Shown here piece by piece: positions 11,120 through 22,080 of a stretch of DNA of 64,000 nt (position 1 is the stretch's first letter; every line of letters begins with the position of its first letter). The stretch comes from Acheta domesticus (taxonomy: Eukaryota; Arthropoda; Insecta; Orthoptera; Gryllidae): NCBI GenBank assembly GCA_031308135.1, contig JAHLJT010003656.1, positions 49,522,421 through 49,586,420 on the forward strand. Reading direction: 5' to 3'. The position numbers and the translations under genes are program-made. The notes beneath the pieces were generated by a model. That model did not search any database and was not told the DNA's origin. It saw nothing but the letters and a program-made list of their open reading frames with translations.

Positions 11120-12060
11120 GTACACCGTGCGGTGTGGTGCGGCGGGTAGGGGCGCTTATTTTATTTGGCGGTCGCGTGCGACGCCTGCCGGAGCCGCGTG
11201 TCCCTGCGCTGTCAATCTGCCTTCAATAAACGCCGCGCGACTCGTCTGTCGAACGAGTATCCCGCGCCTTCCAATGCGAAGCTGAGCGGAGAAATTCAAT
11301 TTCGGTGATTTTCGGGTGAATGAAGATAAAATTTTAACGACCGACGGGGTTTATTAGTAATTTCTTTGCAGCTTGCGTTCAAAAACGGTTTGCGAGCCCA
11401 TTAAAAGTCTTTGCGTGTAACTGTTACATCAAAATTCTATTTGTGACTCGCTGTCTGCATGTAACTGGGGGTTTTTTTCGACGTGAGGGCAGTCAATGTG
11501 AGAAAGTAATGGCATTTTTTAAATCGTTGAATGTCATACTGAAGTGAAATGCAGGAAGAGAATATTGGAAGTTCAGTTGCAAGACTGTAACTGGCAGACC
11601 TAAGGACTCTGTTTTGTTGACTACGCAGCTTATTTCAAATAAAGATCCCTAAATTTAGTAGAGTTAGTAACGAAAATGTTATAAAAAGGAAGATAAGGAA
11701 AAGATATTTCTATTGTTTCGAAATTAATACTGTTACTGAGCACTTTTCGAAGAGTAAAAAAAGGCGTATTTCTTTGAAAAAATAGTTTAATCGCAAGTAT
11801 TAATGTGAAAAGAACTAGATTTAATTGCTTTATTAGACAAGTTAAAATACAGAAGGAGAATAATTTTCTATTTTTTTTTCGAATTAGATCAAGGTTTTGT
11901 ACAGATGTTGCAGTATTCAAAGACATTACAGAAAGTGTCGAAAATGTCACAGAAATTGTAGTTCGCGTTAGTTTACTGAGACCTAAAGAGATCTCGCACC
12001 ATGACTGAATCCAACGTATTGCAAATGCTGGGCGGTGTGAGACCACCCTAAGGTGAGCTA
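11120..12060. other. No gene recognised
   Basis: The first 180 bp (to about 11300) are CpG-rich; the rest is AT-rich and ends in CpG-rich DNA. A polypyrimidine-like TTTCTTTGCAG at about 11360-11372 resembles a splice acceptor, but no frame supports an exon. The 138-aa minus frame at 11630-12046 resembles no family I know. Confidence 0.4.
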
Positions 12061-12300
12061 TCTGCGACAGCAGGCGGCACCGCGCTCGCCCCGCCTACCC
12101 TCTCAGCCCCGCTAGCGCCGTTCATCCCGACACCCGCCCCGTCCACCCCGACGCCCAGACCCGCCCGCCCCACCTCGCGTTCCCCACTAGACCCCGCCTA
12201 CCCCGCTTTGCCCACCCATCCTCGCCTGCCCCGCCCCGCCCGCACTACCCGCACTACCCGCCCCGCCCCGCCCGCCCCGCCCCGCCCGCCCCGCCCGTCC
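12060..12300. other. C-rich shoulder of the GC array
   Basis: Diverged CCCGC-type sequence that merges into the pure array. It contains words such as CCCGCACTACCCG that recur on the far side (12690-12760), which suggests decayed array units on both flanks. Confidence 0.6.
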
Positions 12301-12301
12301 C

Positions 12302-12690
12302 GCCCGCCCCGCCCGCCCCGCCCGCCCCGCCCGCCCCGCCCGCCCCGCCCGCCCCGCCCGCCCCGCCCGCCCCGCCCGCCCCGCCCGCCCCGCCCGCCCC
12401 GCCCGCCCCGCCCGCCCCGCCCGCCCCGCCCGCCCCGCCCGCCCCGCCCGCCCCGCCCGCCCCGCCCGCCCCGCCCGCCCCGCCCGCCCCGCCCGCCCCG
12501 CCCGCCCCGCCCGCCCCGCCCGCCCCGCCCGCCCCGCCCGCCCCGCCCGCCCCGCCCGCCCCGCCCGCCCCGCCCGCCCCGCCCGCCCCGCCCGCCCCGC
12601 CCGCCCCGCCCGCCCCGCCCGCCCCGCCCGCCCCGCCCGCCCCGCCCGCCCCGCCCGCCCCGCCCGCCCCGCCCGCCCCGCCCGCCCCGC
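12302..12690. repeat. Pure 9-bp array (CCCCGCCCG)n
   Basis: About 43 almost perfect tandem copies of a 9-bp unit. The G strand reads GGGCGGGGC repeatedly, a spacing of G3 and G4 runs that suits G-quadruplex folding. Each unit also contains GGGCGGGG, a GC box. Because nine is a multiple of three, all frames stay open and give tripeptide polymers (PPR on +, GRA/GGA/GRG on -). The frames of 150-256 codons here are therefore artefacts. Confidence 0.97.
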
Positions 12691-12960
12691 ACTGCGCGCC
12701 CCGCACTGCGCGCCCCGCACTACCCGCCCCGCACTACCCGCCCCGCCCGCTACGCCCACCGTCCTGCTAGTACCACCCCTGCCCCACCCCACCTGCCCCA
12801 CCCCCCTGCCAGCCCCACCTCCCATTCACCCCGTTCCACCCGCCCATCCCGCGTGCCCAGCCCCGCCCCGCCCGCACTACCCGCACCACCCGCCCCGCCC
12901 GCCCTGCCCTCCGCGCCCGCTCCGCCCACCCCGGCCCCCCCGGGAGCGGCGGGGCGCGGC
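12690..12960. other. Decayed C-rich right flank of the array
   Basis: CCCCGCACTGCGCGCC and CCACCC words give way to mixed GC-rich DNA ending near GGGGCGCGGCGCC. Very high CpG content. No gene recognised. Confidence 0.55.
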
Positions 12961-12964
12961 GCCT

Positions 12965-13375
12965 GTTGCCGTCAATAGGAAGGCGAGGCGCCCGCGGCTA
13001 CATCTCCGCACAAAGCGATCGACTGGACGCCAGAGATATGCTACCTGCGGCCACAGGCATAGAGCCAGCGGTGGAGAGAGGGACGAGCCAAGATAGGGCT
13101 GAAGAGAGAGTGTGGGAGACAGCGAAGAAGGCAGGGAGAAAGATGGCGAGGAGGAGAGCAGAAGATCAAGGGAGAGCGAGAGAGAGCGAGGAGTGGAAAG
13201 AGGGACGAGTAGGAAGAGAGCGGGAGAGCAGAGGAGTGCAGGAAAGAGCGATAGGGGGCAAAGGGGGTGAGGGAGGAGGGAGAGGAAGGATAAGGGATAG
13301 GGAAAAAGTGTATTGGGAAACCTACAGCGACCGGGGACTATTATCTTCTTTGGTAATGATCACCAGGGTGTAACG
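12965..13375. other. Purine-rich segment, no gene supported
   Basis: GAGAGAGCGAGAG-type sequence. It supports a 135-codon frame rich in Arg, Glu and Gly, which is what such composition yields by chance. No domain is visible. Confidence 0.5.
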
Positions 13376-13439
13376 TGAGGTGTAACCGAAACTCGAAACC
13401 ACAAACAAGGGACTGCGGGCAATCAATGTAGGGTTGGAC

Positions 13440-14278
13440 ACTGGTATTTGTTATGTGGTACTCGATGTTGTAAATAAATGGTTTCATTAATAAATTATAT
13501 TTTGTTCATCAATAATAGAACATGAGCAAAAAGACAGTTAAATAATATATTAACAGAGAAAGAAGAATATAATAAAATATTAACAGTTGACATTTCTAAG
13601 AAATGTAAACACAATACACACACGATACAATACACTCACAATACAAACACGAAGTCACAATAGCAAATCACATCCTTTGCTTAGTTAAATTTACTTACAA
13701 GTAAATTAAACCAGCTACTCTTTCAGTACTATGCCTAGTACAATAGAAAAGTAAGTTATTCCTTTGAAAACACCCGAACCGCGTTGATTGCTGGAAAATA
13801 ACGAATACAAAATTATCTTAAAATGCGTGATTTTAATACAAAAGACTGTTATCCAGTAAGCAGACACATATTTGCTCACGTAAAAAAATCCAAGTGCAAC
13901 TAACTGCAATATTTTGATGATAATGAAGATCAAGAAGAAATGAAAGAGAAAAATAAGACACTCTTTCAAATTCAGGTTCACTATGACATTCTACATTTCA
14001 ATTTCGTAACTAATCAATCACGGCACTATGTTTACGTAAAACAAAATTGAGAGTAGTTTTCCAATCAAAAAGCAAACAAGACCATTAACGCAGGCACAGG
14101 AGTCGCCTCAAAGGTTGAGTTTCTAAATTCACGCTCTTTGACGCCACGCGTGGAAATCGTCGCCAAAGTTTGGGTTTCTAAAGTCGCTTTTGCAGCTAGC
14201 AGCGGCACAACTGCGCATTTTCACTCCTACAGCTTCAAGCGCTCAACAAACACAATGTTACGAGGGGAGTCTGTCCAT
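13440..14278. other. AT-rich, nothing recognised
   Basis: Mostly AT-rich DNA with ACACAATAC-type words near 13610-13650. The 88-aa minus frame (13715-13981) is Phe/Ile-rich as expected from composition and shows no recognisable domain. Confidence 0.4.
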
Positions 14279-14828
14279 CAGGGTTGCCAGATATTTTGCG
14301 TTCTCTTTCCCCACCACCACTACGAAATTTCCCCAAATAATATTTCCAATGAAACAAAATTTCCCAACTTTGAAACGTAAAATATTCGCCAAATTATGGA
14401 CAAACACATGAGCTGTTCTTGGCTATCCCCTTAAATTAAAATAACTCAAATCAACCAATCATCGTTCTTTGGGCTGTTCAAAGCCCAATATTTTTTTCGT
14501 TTTTCTCATGTTGTTTTTTTTTTTATTTTTTTTTAATGTTTGAAGGCTTGGCAACTAAGGCGTTTAGCCTTTAACTCATGTTGTTCTTTCTGTAGGTCTA
14601 CCGTTTATTTCTCTGTTTTGATACATAAAAATGAGAGGGATTAACATCTGTTTCACCTTTATTCAGAACAATTGACAGAGTAATATTTCTATCTCGACTT
14701 GAAATGAAAATAATTTCCCCCTTAAAGTCCCCAAACAATCCATGTCCATTTATGTTCTCAACCTTTTCCAAACAGCAAAAAAAAATCCCCATTTTGGTGA
14801 CAAAATTCCCCAATTAGACAACCCTGTC
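14279..14828. mobile_element. hAT-like non-autonomous element, degenerate target duplication
   Basis: The ends are CAGGGTTGCCAGAT at 14279 and the inverse of CAGGGTTGTCTAAT ending at 14828, a terminal inverted repeat of 8 perfect bases then partial match. hAT ends commonly start CAGGG and make 8-bp duplications. The flanking octamers (CTGTCCAT and TCGTCTAT) agree at five of eight positions with only transitions, which would suit an old duplication. The interior is AT-rich with a T-run near 14510-14535 and no transposase. Confidence 0.5.
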
Positions 14829-15906
14829 GTCTATGCTGTCGCGTTCTCACCATTGAGCGCTGAAAGAGACCGAGCCAGCATGCAAACTAAACCAAACAAA
14901 AATAGCCTTAGTTTATTCGAGGACTGCACATTGCTAGCCACAGACCATTTCCTAACTAATAGTTCACAGAACTGACAAATAAGGACGATAAAAAGGATAA
15001 TATTTAATGTGGCATTACAAAACCCCACTTAAACTACTATAGATTAAATCGACTATCATTTTCAAACAAACAATTTGAAAATTGTTACTTGATTGGCAAT
15101 CATTACATTATATTCAAGAAGATCACAATCCAGTTATTTATAACATATTAAATCAAGATTAACTTCGATGAGAGATTATGAATTAAACAGATACAATTTA
15201 CAACGCCGGACAACAAGCAGCCATGAAGAAAACTCATATTAAACTCAATTGTGAAACAGAGGTATAAAGTGTGAATAGACAAGATAATTGGTTTTGGTGT
15301 GATTTCAAAGATTACTTATTCATTTACACACGGTACAAGTTGATAACTAACAATACATACTTTAAACACTGCACACAAAACTTTAATCTGATACAAATAA
15401 AACCTGTCAATAAACATAGTTGAAAGTAGTTACATCATAACATGACTTATCATCTTTCAGTTACATACAGTAGTAACCCAACGCAGAAAAATTAAATATA
15501 TTATTAATTCAGCAACTTAATTATTAACGTACAAAATATAAAGCTCGTTACCGTCAGAACACAACGACATTTTAAAATCGTACATGTCTGAAAGATTTTT
15601 TAAAGTAAAACTTCAAGAAGCATACAGCGCAATCTTTCCCGTTAAGACTAGCTTGCCACAAGGTAGTGCGCACAGCAGATCTCCCAACGACTGAGAACAT
15701 CACCACCGCAACGTACGCGGAAAACACGGCTTACTTTTCATCAAGATGACACTCTAATTTCTCATGAAGATGAGGAAAAAGCCCCAGAATTACTCGAGCA
15801 ACATTTAAACAAATTATAAACGGAATTTAAAAGATGAAACATTGAAGAGGAATTGTTATAAATGAAAGTATGTGTGCTTGTCGAAGACAGGGGAACTGCC
15901 GAGGGC
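14829..15906. other. AT-rich, nothing recognised
   Basis: About 1.1 kb of AT-rich sequence between two hAT-like elements. I see no tandem structure, transposon end or convincing coding frame. Confidence 0.45.
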
Positions 15907-15914
15907 AGTGTAGT

Positions 15915-16373
15915 CAGTGACGTAGCTTCAGTTGGTGTCACCTGGGTCGAAGCTAATGGTGTCCCTTCCCCTTAAATTAAGTATAAAATTATTTATTGCT
16001 GCATTGATTGTACATTACTTTATTAAAAATACAAACATATTTGCACATGATAGTTATTTATACTATATTTAAAAATTCTATGTAATTAAGAATTATTGCA
16101 ATATAACTGCAATTAAATCATAATCTATGCTTATTATTTAAATGTATACTTATTAAATTAATATAAATAATTTTTAACTAAACCATAAAAACTATATAAA
16201 TCCAACAATAAAATGTTCGAACTACTAAAACTAAGAAAACTATTAATATATACATTTTTAAGTAAATGATTAAAATTATATAATTTCCATTATAAAATAA
16301 TTTAATTGGTGACACCCCTCGTATGGTGTCATCGAGGGCGCGCCGCCCCCCTGCCCCCCTAGCTCCGCCACTG
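15915..16373. mobile_element. hAT-like MITE with perfect 8-bp target duplication
   Basis: A 459-bp element bounded by AGTGTAGT at 15907-15914 and again at 16374-16381. The ends are CAGTGACGTAGCTTC on the left and, inverted, CAGTGGCGGAGCTAG on the right, giving an imperfect inverted repeat of the common hAT type. Subterminal GGTGTCACC words also face each other. The interior is about 300 bp of very AT-rich DNA with no transposase, so this is a non-autonomous copy. The perfect duplication means relatively recent insertion and makes this the best-defined element in the window. Confidence 0.88.
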
Positions 16374-16559
16374 AGTGTAGTTACTCGTACGGAGAGAAAA
16401 ATCAAGAAGAATGAGCCGGGCCGGGAAATTATGCTCGTCGGCAGAGATTTTGCCGTCGAGACTCTGTTTAGGGAACGTACGAGGAAGTGTCGCAGTCGTC
16501 TTCCGTAGAATCAGGTCCGAGTGGGTGCGCCCAAATGAAAAGGCGCGGTGGTCCGCTGA

Positions 16560-16806
16560 ATTGAATGATTGTTACTGATTTTGGGCGCGTCAACTAGAGG
16601 TAATCAGTCCCGTAAGTGTAGTGCGTATTTCCCCCGGGAGGAACGGATGATCTTCCACCGCTGGATGGCGAGATCCAGCGCCGACCTACCGTCGAGCAGC
16701 GGGGTATCCCCAACCAGGTATCTCCCACCAGCGGGGCACCGCCTCAGCCGGGACAAGCTCTAAGCTCCCGACTGGTTTCCCGTCGTATGTGGTAGAGTAG
16801 TGCATG

Positions 16807-16850
<44 letters not shown>

Positions 16851-17010
16851 CGTGTATGCGGTAAGTATAGAACAAGGAAGAGGAAGGAAAGATTGCGCGC
16901 AGTCCATGACCCGTTTGTTAGGGTACTGCTCCGACATTAGCCTGGCGTTGATTGGAGAAACCACGGAAAACTACCGATCAGAGCAGCTGGTCACTAGAAT
17001 TCGCCTCCAG
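16560..17010. repeat. Dispersed repeat family B, copy 2, with (GT)n
   Basis: The second copy of the family at 10510-10800. It has an extra 100-bp CpG-containing insert near 16620-16750 and a longer GT run at 16811-16846. It continues directly into a tRNA-like head on the minus strand (17050-17145), so the family may be the body of a SINE whose head is missing from copy 1. Confidence 0.8.
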
Positions 17011-17049
17011 ACGGCGACTGAATTCGACCTAGCTGACAAGCTAATGTAA

Positions 17050-17148
17050 AACACCCTGCCACCGTCGGGCATCGAACCTAGGACCTCCCGGTCAGAGGCA
17101 CTCCAATGACATCAGTTGATGCACTGAGCCATCTCTCCCGGTGTCGTC
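17050..17148 (-). mobile_element. tRNA-derived SINE head
   Basis: On the minus strand, TGGCTCAGTG (complement of 17122-17131) matches an RNA polymerase III A box and AGGTTCGATGCCC (complement of 17067-17079) matches a B box, with spacing close to that of a tRNA. The sequence does not fold as a functional tRNA gene that I can recognise, so it reads as a SINE promoter region. Family B repeat sequence lies directly 3' of it. Confidence 0.7.
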
Positions 17149-17149
17149 C

Positions 17150-17560
17150 GCTGAAGGCGGAGGTGAGGTCACGCTGGCGAGGACTTCTATAACGTTGGGG
17201 GAAACGCCGAACTGCATTCTATTAAAGATTTTATCTCCAAATTTTGTATAGTGCATTACTTTTTTGTGGTATGTGTAAAAAGTCAGAATAACAGAGACGA
17301 TGTACTAATCGCGGAGCATTAAAATTGCACAAAAATTGGCGGCACCTAACGACCTGCGAAGTACAGCGAAAGTCAAGATACGATAACGACCATGCCCGCG
17401 ATGACCTACAAAGGATATCAGCACGCCCGCGGAACGCGCGTTAATGGGAACATAAAATGACGTAACTCCTCCGTCACTCACCGGCTTTTGAAGCAGATTA
17501 TGTGTCGATAAGGGGTGTAGAAGTGGAAAGTCACTGCATAGGCAAAGAATTGTTGTTATA
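17150..17560. other. No gene recognised
   Basis: Mixed-composition DNA with no transposon end or coding frame that I can support. Confidence 0.4.
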
Positions 17561-17650
17561 ATAATAATAGTAATAATATTAATAGTAATAATAATAATAA
17601 TAATAATAATAGTAGTAGTACTTTATTGCACAAAAATGTACAACGGCGAG
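17555..17650. repeat. (AAT)n/(AGT)n microsatellite with retroposon-like tail
   Basis: Trinucleotide repeats of AAT and AGT run to about 17620, followed by TACTTTATTGCACAAAAATG. A simple repeat abutting such a word is common at insect non-LTR element 3' ends in inverse orientation. The element itself is not identifiable here. Confidence 0.6.
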
Positions 17651-17894
17651 TCTCAGTACTTAACTGATGCTTTTCAGACTAACCAGAAGAAAAATACATA
17701 GTGTCATAAACATAACATCAAAATAAGATGAGATCTGCGCCATTCTCTTAAACATCCTTAAGTCTTTTAAACGTCCCAACTATCCAATAAGAAAGGTTAA
17801 TCGAAAAAGTCAGAGCCATTTTTTTTTTGAAAATTTTGGATATATCCCGGGGGCTTCATGTATGTAATCTAATATAAATAGCAATAAAATGTAT

Positions 17895-18005
17895 TCACTT
17901 TTTCGTTAACAGGGCCCGGCAGTAAGAGTTTTTCACTAAAAAGTTCGCCGTTTTCCGGCGCACAATTGCAATACTTTCTCTTCTACACTGTAAGAGCGAA
18001 AAAGT
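17895..18005. repeat. Dispersed repeat family D, copy 1
   Basis: Matches 48440-48555 in the same orientation. Shared words are CACTTTTTC, CAGGGCCYGGCARTAAGA and ACAATTRCAATACTTTCTC. Class unknown. Confidence 0.6.
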
Positions 18006-18009
18006 AGAT

Positions 18010-19750
18010 TTTAAAGTCCTTACTGACTTCTTTAAAAATATATAAATTGTGTGTTAACTTCTGTAGATAAATGAGACGATCTGTAGATAAATGATGCAAA
18101 GAAGCTGTTTTACAAAAAAAGGTTTGATAGTGTATATTAAGTTTGTGACTTCTGATAACGAGATAATAATAACCGAAATATAAAAACTAGTTATTCAACT
18201 CATGTTAAACGCATACAAAAAAGGTACAACTCATCCCTTGTTTGAAAACAATAATTTTTATGCATAGGGTTTTGTGCCCTTTTTACGCAGAACAAATTTT
18301 AGGCAATGAAATGGAATAAAAGCATCAAATACATGGAATAATATCTTAATACAGAGTGGAATATTATCTTAATAAAAGTTAATAGCTTTTAGAAATATAT
18401 TAGACCATTTTGCACAACAAGCGTACATGTTTTGTTTGCAACAAAGACAATTTGCTTGACAACAATAAGTACGAGAACATGAAAGAAAAAGGCTCCTTCT
18501 TTAAATCTTCTTTTAAGAACTTTACATATTTTTCATAAGTTAACATCCTCTTCTACTAGATATCAGTATAAACATTTTACGTCAGCAACTTACATATGAT
18601 TTACATCTGGAAATAGAGATTTTCCAGTAGTAGTATGTCAAATCCTTGTACATCAGGTATACACTGCAAAGTTTGGAGTATGTACGAGAACACAGGACAG
18701 ATACATTGATAAGGAATTTTATAAGCACATAATTAGTTATTCCGAATGGAGTTTACTTTCACAAATGGGCTTTCCATAAAAAAATGTCACTTTTGAAGCA
18801 AAATCCTTCACCATTACAAAATTAAATAGATCTTTTTTATGTAGGGTCATGACCAACTCGCACATCATTTATGTCACTATTATCACTCATTTCGTTCTAA
18901 ACAAAACGCGATAATACCTTCACATTTCCAGCTACCTGCCTCTCATGTACTCTGCACAGCTGCTTTCAAACTTCAGTTTTCAAGACACATAAACGAAACT
19001 TCAACCACATCCACTAAAGAACACGGCAAATACGAATAGCCATTCTGCGTATAAAGGGCCTATAGGCTTATGTACCCTATTTACATCGATTCTATTCGTC
19101 GTTTTTGATTCTGACATTCCTCGGACATAAGATTTTCATTTTACGCGATTTTCGGGTTAAACTAACAATCTCTAAAGTTATTCAAATTCTAAGTTTTTTT
19201 GAGTTTATGATACGAATACAATACAAATTTCTCTCTGCCTAACTTCAATTTTCTCTTAGGCAACGCATAATCCTGACATAGTTCATTTTGTTCCTCTGTC
19301 TCAGCAGAACGATATATCACATTTGCAACCGCGGGACGAGATGCAGAGACTAGAATTAATTAGTTTCAACAAGAAACAAGAACGTAAATCGTTGAGTCAG
19401 AGAGATAATATACGGAGCAAACGTTCAGGTTCTCGTCATTAAAGCACTGAACTTCTCTGAATTAAAATTGCCCTCCACACCTTATAATGGCAAATACATT
19501 TTTCCAAAAAAGTATTTTGTTTTATAGATTCCCATTAATTGTAAAAATATTTAACTTATTATTATTATTGAACTTCAAAAACATTGTATTAAATAAGTGA
19601 ATATTTAATACAATTATGATTTGGGTAGAGCTCATAGATTTCACAATTGAGCTAGTTTCTCGGTATTCGAATGCAGAAAGTTTCGAAGAATTTTAATAGA
19701 AATACTAACAAATAACTTTTGTGATGTGACATACCTAAAAGATAATTAAA
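18010..19750. other. AT-rich, nothing recognised
   Basis: About 1.7 kb without a recognisable gene, transposon terminus or tandem repeat. Confidence 0.4.
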
Positions 19751-19754
19751 ATCT

Positions 19755-20245
19755 CTCTCTCACTCTCCCCCTCTCTCACACACCCCCTCTCTCACTCTCC
19801 CCCTCTCACTCTCCCCCTCCCCCCTCTCACTCTCCCCCTCTCACACTCTCCCCTCTCTCACTCCCCCTCTCTCTCACTCACTCTCCCCCTCTCTCTCACT
19901 CACTCTCCCCCTCTCTCTCACTCACACTCCCCCTCTCTCTCACTCACACTCCCCCTCTCTCTCACTCTCCTCCTCTCTCTCACTTTCCTCCTCTCTCTCA
20001 CTTTCCTCCTCTCTCTCACTCTCCCTTTCTCCCTCTTTCGCACTTACCCTCTCTCACTCTCTCTCACTCTTACTCTCCCTCTCTATCTCACTGTCTCACT
20101 CATCTCTTCCTCTCTCCCTCACTATTTTTCTCCTCTCTCTCTTCCCCCTCTCCTACTCTTCACTCTCTCCCACACTCTCACTCTCTCTCACTCTTTTTTT
20201 CACTCTGTCACTCTGTCTCTGTCTGTCTCTCTCTCCATCTTCAGC
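19755..20245. repeat. Long pyrimidine tract (CTCTCTCACTCTCCCC)n
   Basis: About 490 bp made almost entirely of CTCTCT, CACTCT and CTCCCC words on the plus strand, with locally regular units (CCCCTCTCTCTCACTCA) near 19865-19960. Such tracts can form triplex DNA. No coding potential. Confidence 0.93.
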
Positions 20246-20249
20246 GGGC

Positions 20250-20700
20250 AGCACATGGATGCAGATTTGTGAGGAAAACGGGAAGGCAGGCCATTGCTAA
20301 CCCGCACAATTAATAATGTTTGCATTTTTAAAGTGAGGAAGATTGAAGGCATAAACAACAAATCGGTTGCATCAATGTTATTAAATAAGTAAAATCAGTA
20401 GAATAGTATAATGGCGCATTGCAATTTTCAGCCTCCAATTGTACGAGTATCAAATTTGTTTAAATAGTATTTAATTTATTCACGTTACCAGCTATAATTT
20501 TCGTTAATTTCAATCCTTTATTCCAGTATCAACCATAAGTTAGTAAGTTTGTGGGTGCCACAAATATACTTCACTAATTCCTCACGAATATAATTCACTT
20601 TCACGAACATACAAGGCGAAGCATGAATCTCACTGCAAAGGTTAAAATGATATTATCACGTGTGCACTCTCTTCATGTCTTTCCACAACGTCTTCTCCGA
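20250..20700. other. No gene recognised
   Basis: AT-rich DNA between the pyrimidine tract and the G-rich block. Nothing supported. Confidence 0.4.
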
Positions 20701-20869
20701 GAGACAAATTGCATTCAGGACCGCGCGCGCTGGTAGAGCAACTAGCTCTAATTGGCTGCGCGTTGCGACAAAAAGAAGCGGAAGAAGCAGAAGGAAACTT
20801 GGAGCTGGAAAGACAATATATCGCGCAACAGATGGGAACAGCTGCAGATTAACTCCAGACGAGGCGGTG

Positions 20870-21720
20870 CGGCGCGGGCCGGCGCTGGAGTTCTTCTGCC
20901 GGGCGGGCGGGCGGTCCGTCGGCGGCGGTGGGAGGAGGGGTGATGAGGAGGTGGGGTGGTGGTGAGGGTTGTTGAAGCGGATGATAAGGCGCGAGGGTGA
21001 GAGACGGAGGGACGATGGTAGAGGGGACGACAGGAGTGGCGAATAAGGTAGAAGTGACGGTGACGGTGGGCGAGGTGGGGAAGTGCGAGGGGCAGGAGAG
21101 GGAGACGCCGCGCCGGTAGAGGAGGGGATGTCTGGGTGTGAGGACGGACGGGTTGACACACGGATGGTGGGGACCAGAGCAGTAGGATCGGCGGCTAGGA
21201 CGGGAAGGGTGACGGAGTTGGCGGGGCGGGGGGTCATCGGGGGCGATGTGGGTGGCGGTGGTGGCGGGGCGGCGGGGCAGTGGGGGTGGCGGGGACGGCG
21301 GGATCGGCAGGGGCAGCGGCGAAGGCGGCGGGGCTGTGGAGGCGGTAGGGAGGGCGGGGCGGCGGGGGGTCGGGGGTGGCGGGGACGGGGGGTGGGGGGC
21401 ATCGGGGCGGCGGCGGTGGCGGTGGTGGCGGGGCAACGGGGGGCGGCAGGGGCGGCGGTGGGGATGCGGAGGTGGCGGGGAGGTGGGGTGGCGGTGGCGG
21501 GGATCTGGGGGCGGGGATCTGGGGGCGGTGTGGTGGGGGCGTGGTGGTGGGGGCGGGGTGGTGGGGGCGGGGTGGTGGAAGCGGCGGGTCAGGGACGGCG
21601 GGACGTTGGTGGGGTGTGGGCTCGGGGGCTGCGGGGGCGGCGGGAGAGGCGCGTCGGTGGGGGCGGCGAGAGAGGCGGTGTGGTGGGGGCGCCGGTGGCC
21701 GCATGGGCTGCGCGCGAGGC
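20870..21720. repeat. G-rich low-complexity block (GGTGGCGGGGGCGG-type)
   Basis: About 850 bp rich in GGCGGTGG, GGGGGCGGGG and GGTGGGGGC words on the plus strand, with many runs of four or more G. It produces six overlapping frames of up to 368 codons that are Pro/His/Arg-rich on minus and Gly-rich on plus. They lack domain structure and I do not call them genes. Confidence 0.8.
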
Positions 21721-22080
21721 GGCTCGACGGCGTACACGAAACGCTCTGTCGCCGAGAAAAGTCTCTAATTAATTTTGTAATCTCCCTCCTCGTCCCCTGA
21801 TCCTCCGCGAAACGAGGGGAACTTCGCTGTAATGGAGCTGGGCAGAGGAGGAGATCTTTCGGCTCATCCATCACATTGACACGGCAGCCACCCACACAGG
21901 ATTTGAGGATTTTACGAGCGACCTTCGACAAGCCGGAGATCGGGGACGCAAACATGAGATTTTAATAAGCCGCGTTCCGCCGGATCTAGGCCCCCTTACG
22001 CTATCTGCACGGTGATTCATAAGCGTCTGGGAATTCCGGCGGTGTTCCGCGACCAGAAAGATTATCGCAAGGCGTTTTTA
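21720..22080. other. CpG-containing unique shoulder
   Basis: Moderately GC-rich, non-repetitive DNA following the G-rich block, with homeodomain-type core words (CTAATTAATTTTGTAATC near 21764-21781). It could be a conserved non-coding or promoter-proximal segment. No splice signal or frame fixes a function. Confidence 0.3.

Noticed and set aside
12187..12978. Frames of 150-256 codons on both strands
   Set aside because: They are produced by a 9-bp repeat that leaves all phases open and encodes tripeptide polymers.
16686..17049. Frames with His-Thr or Val-Cys runs
   Set aside because: They are the translated (GT)n/(CA)n microsatellite in repeat family B.
20656..21955. Overlapping frames of up to 368 codons
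   Set aside because: G-rich low complexity makes several phases open on both strands at once; proteins are Pro/His/Arg or Gly polymers.
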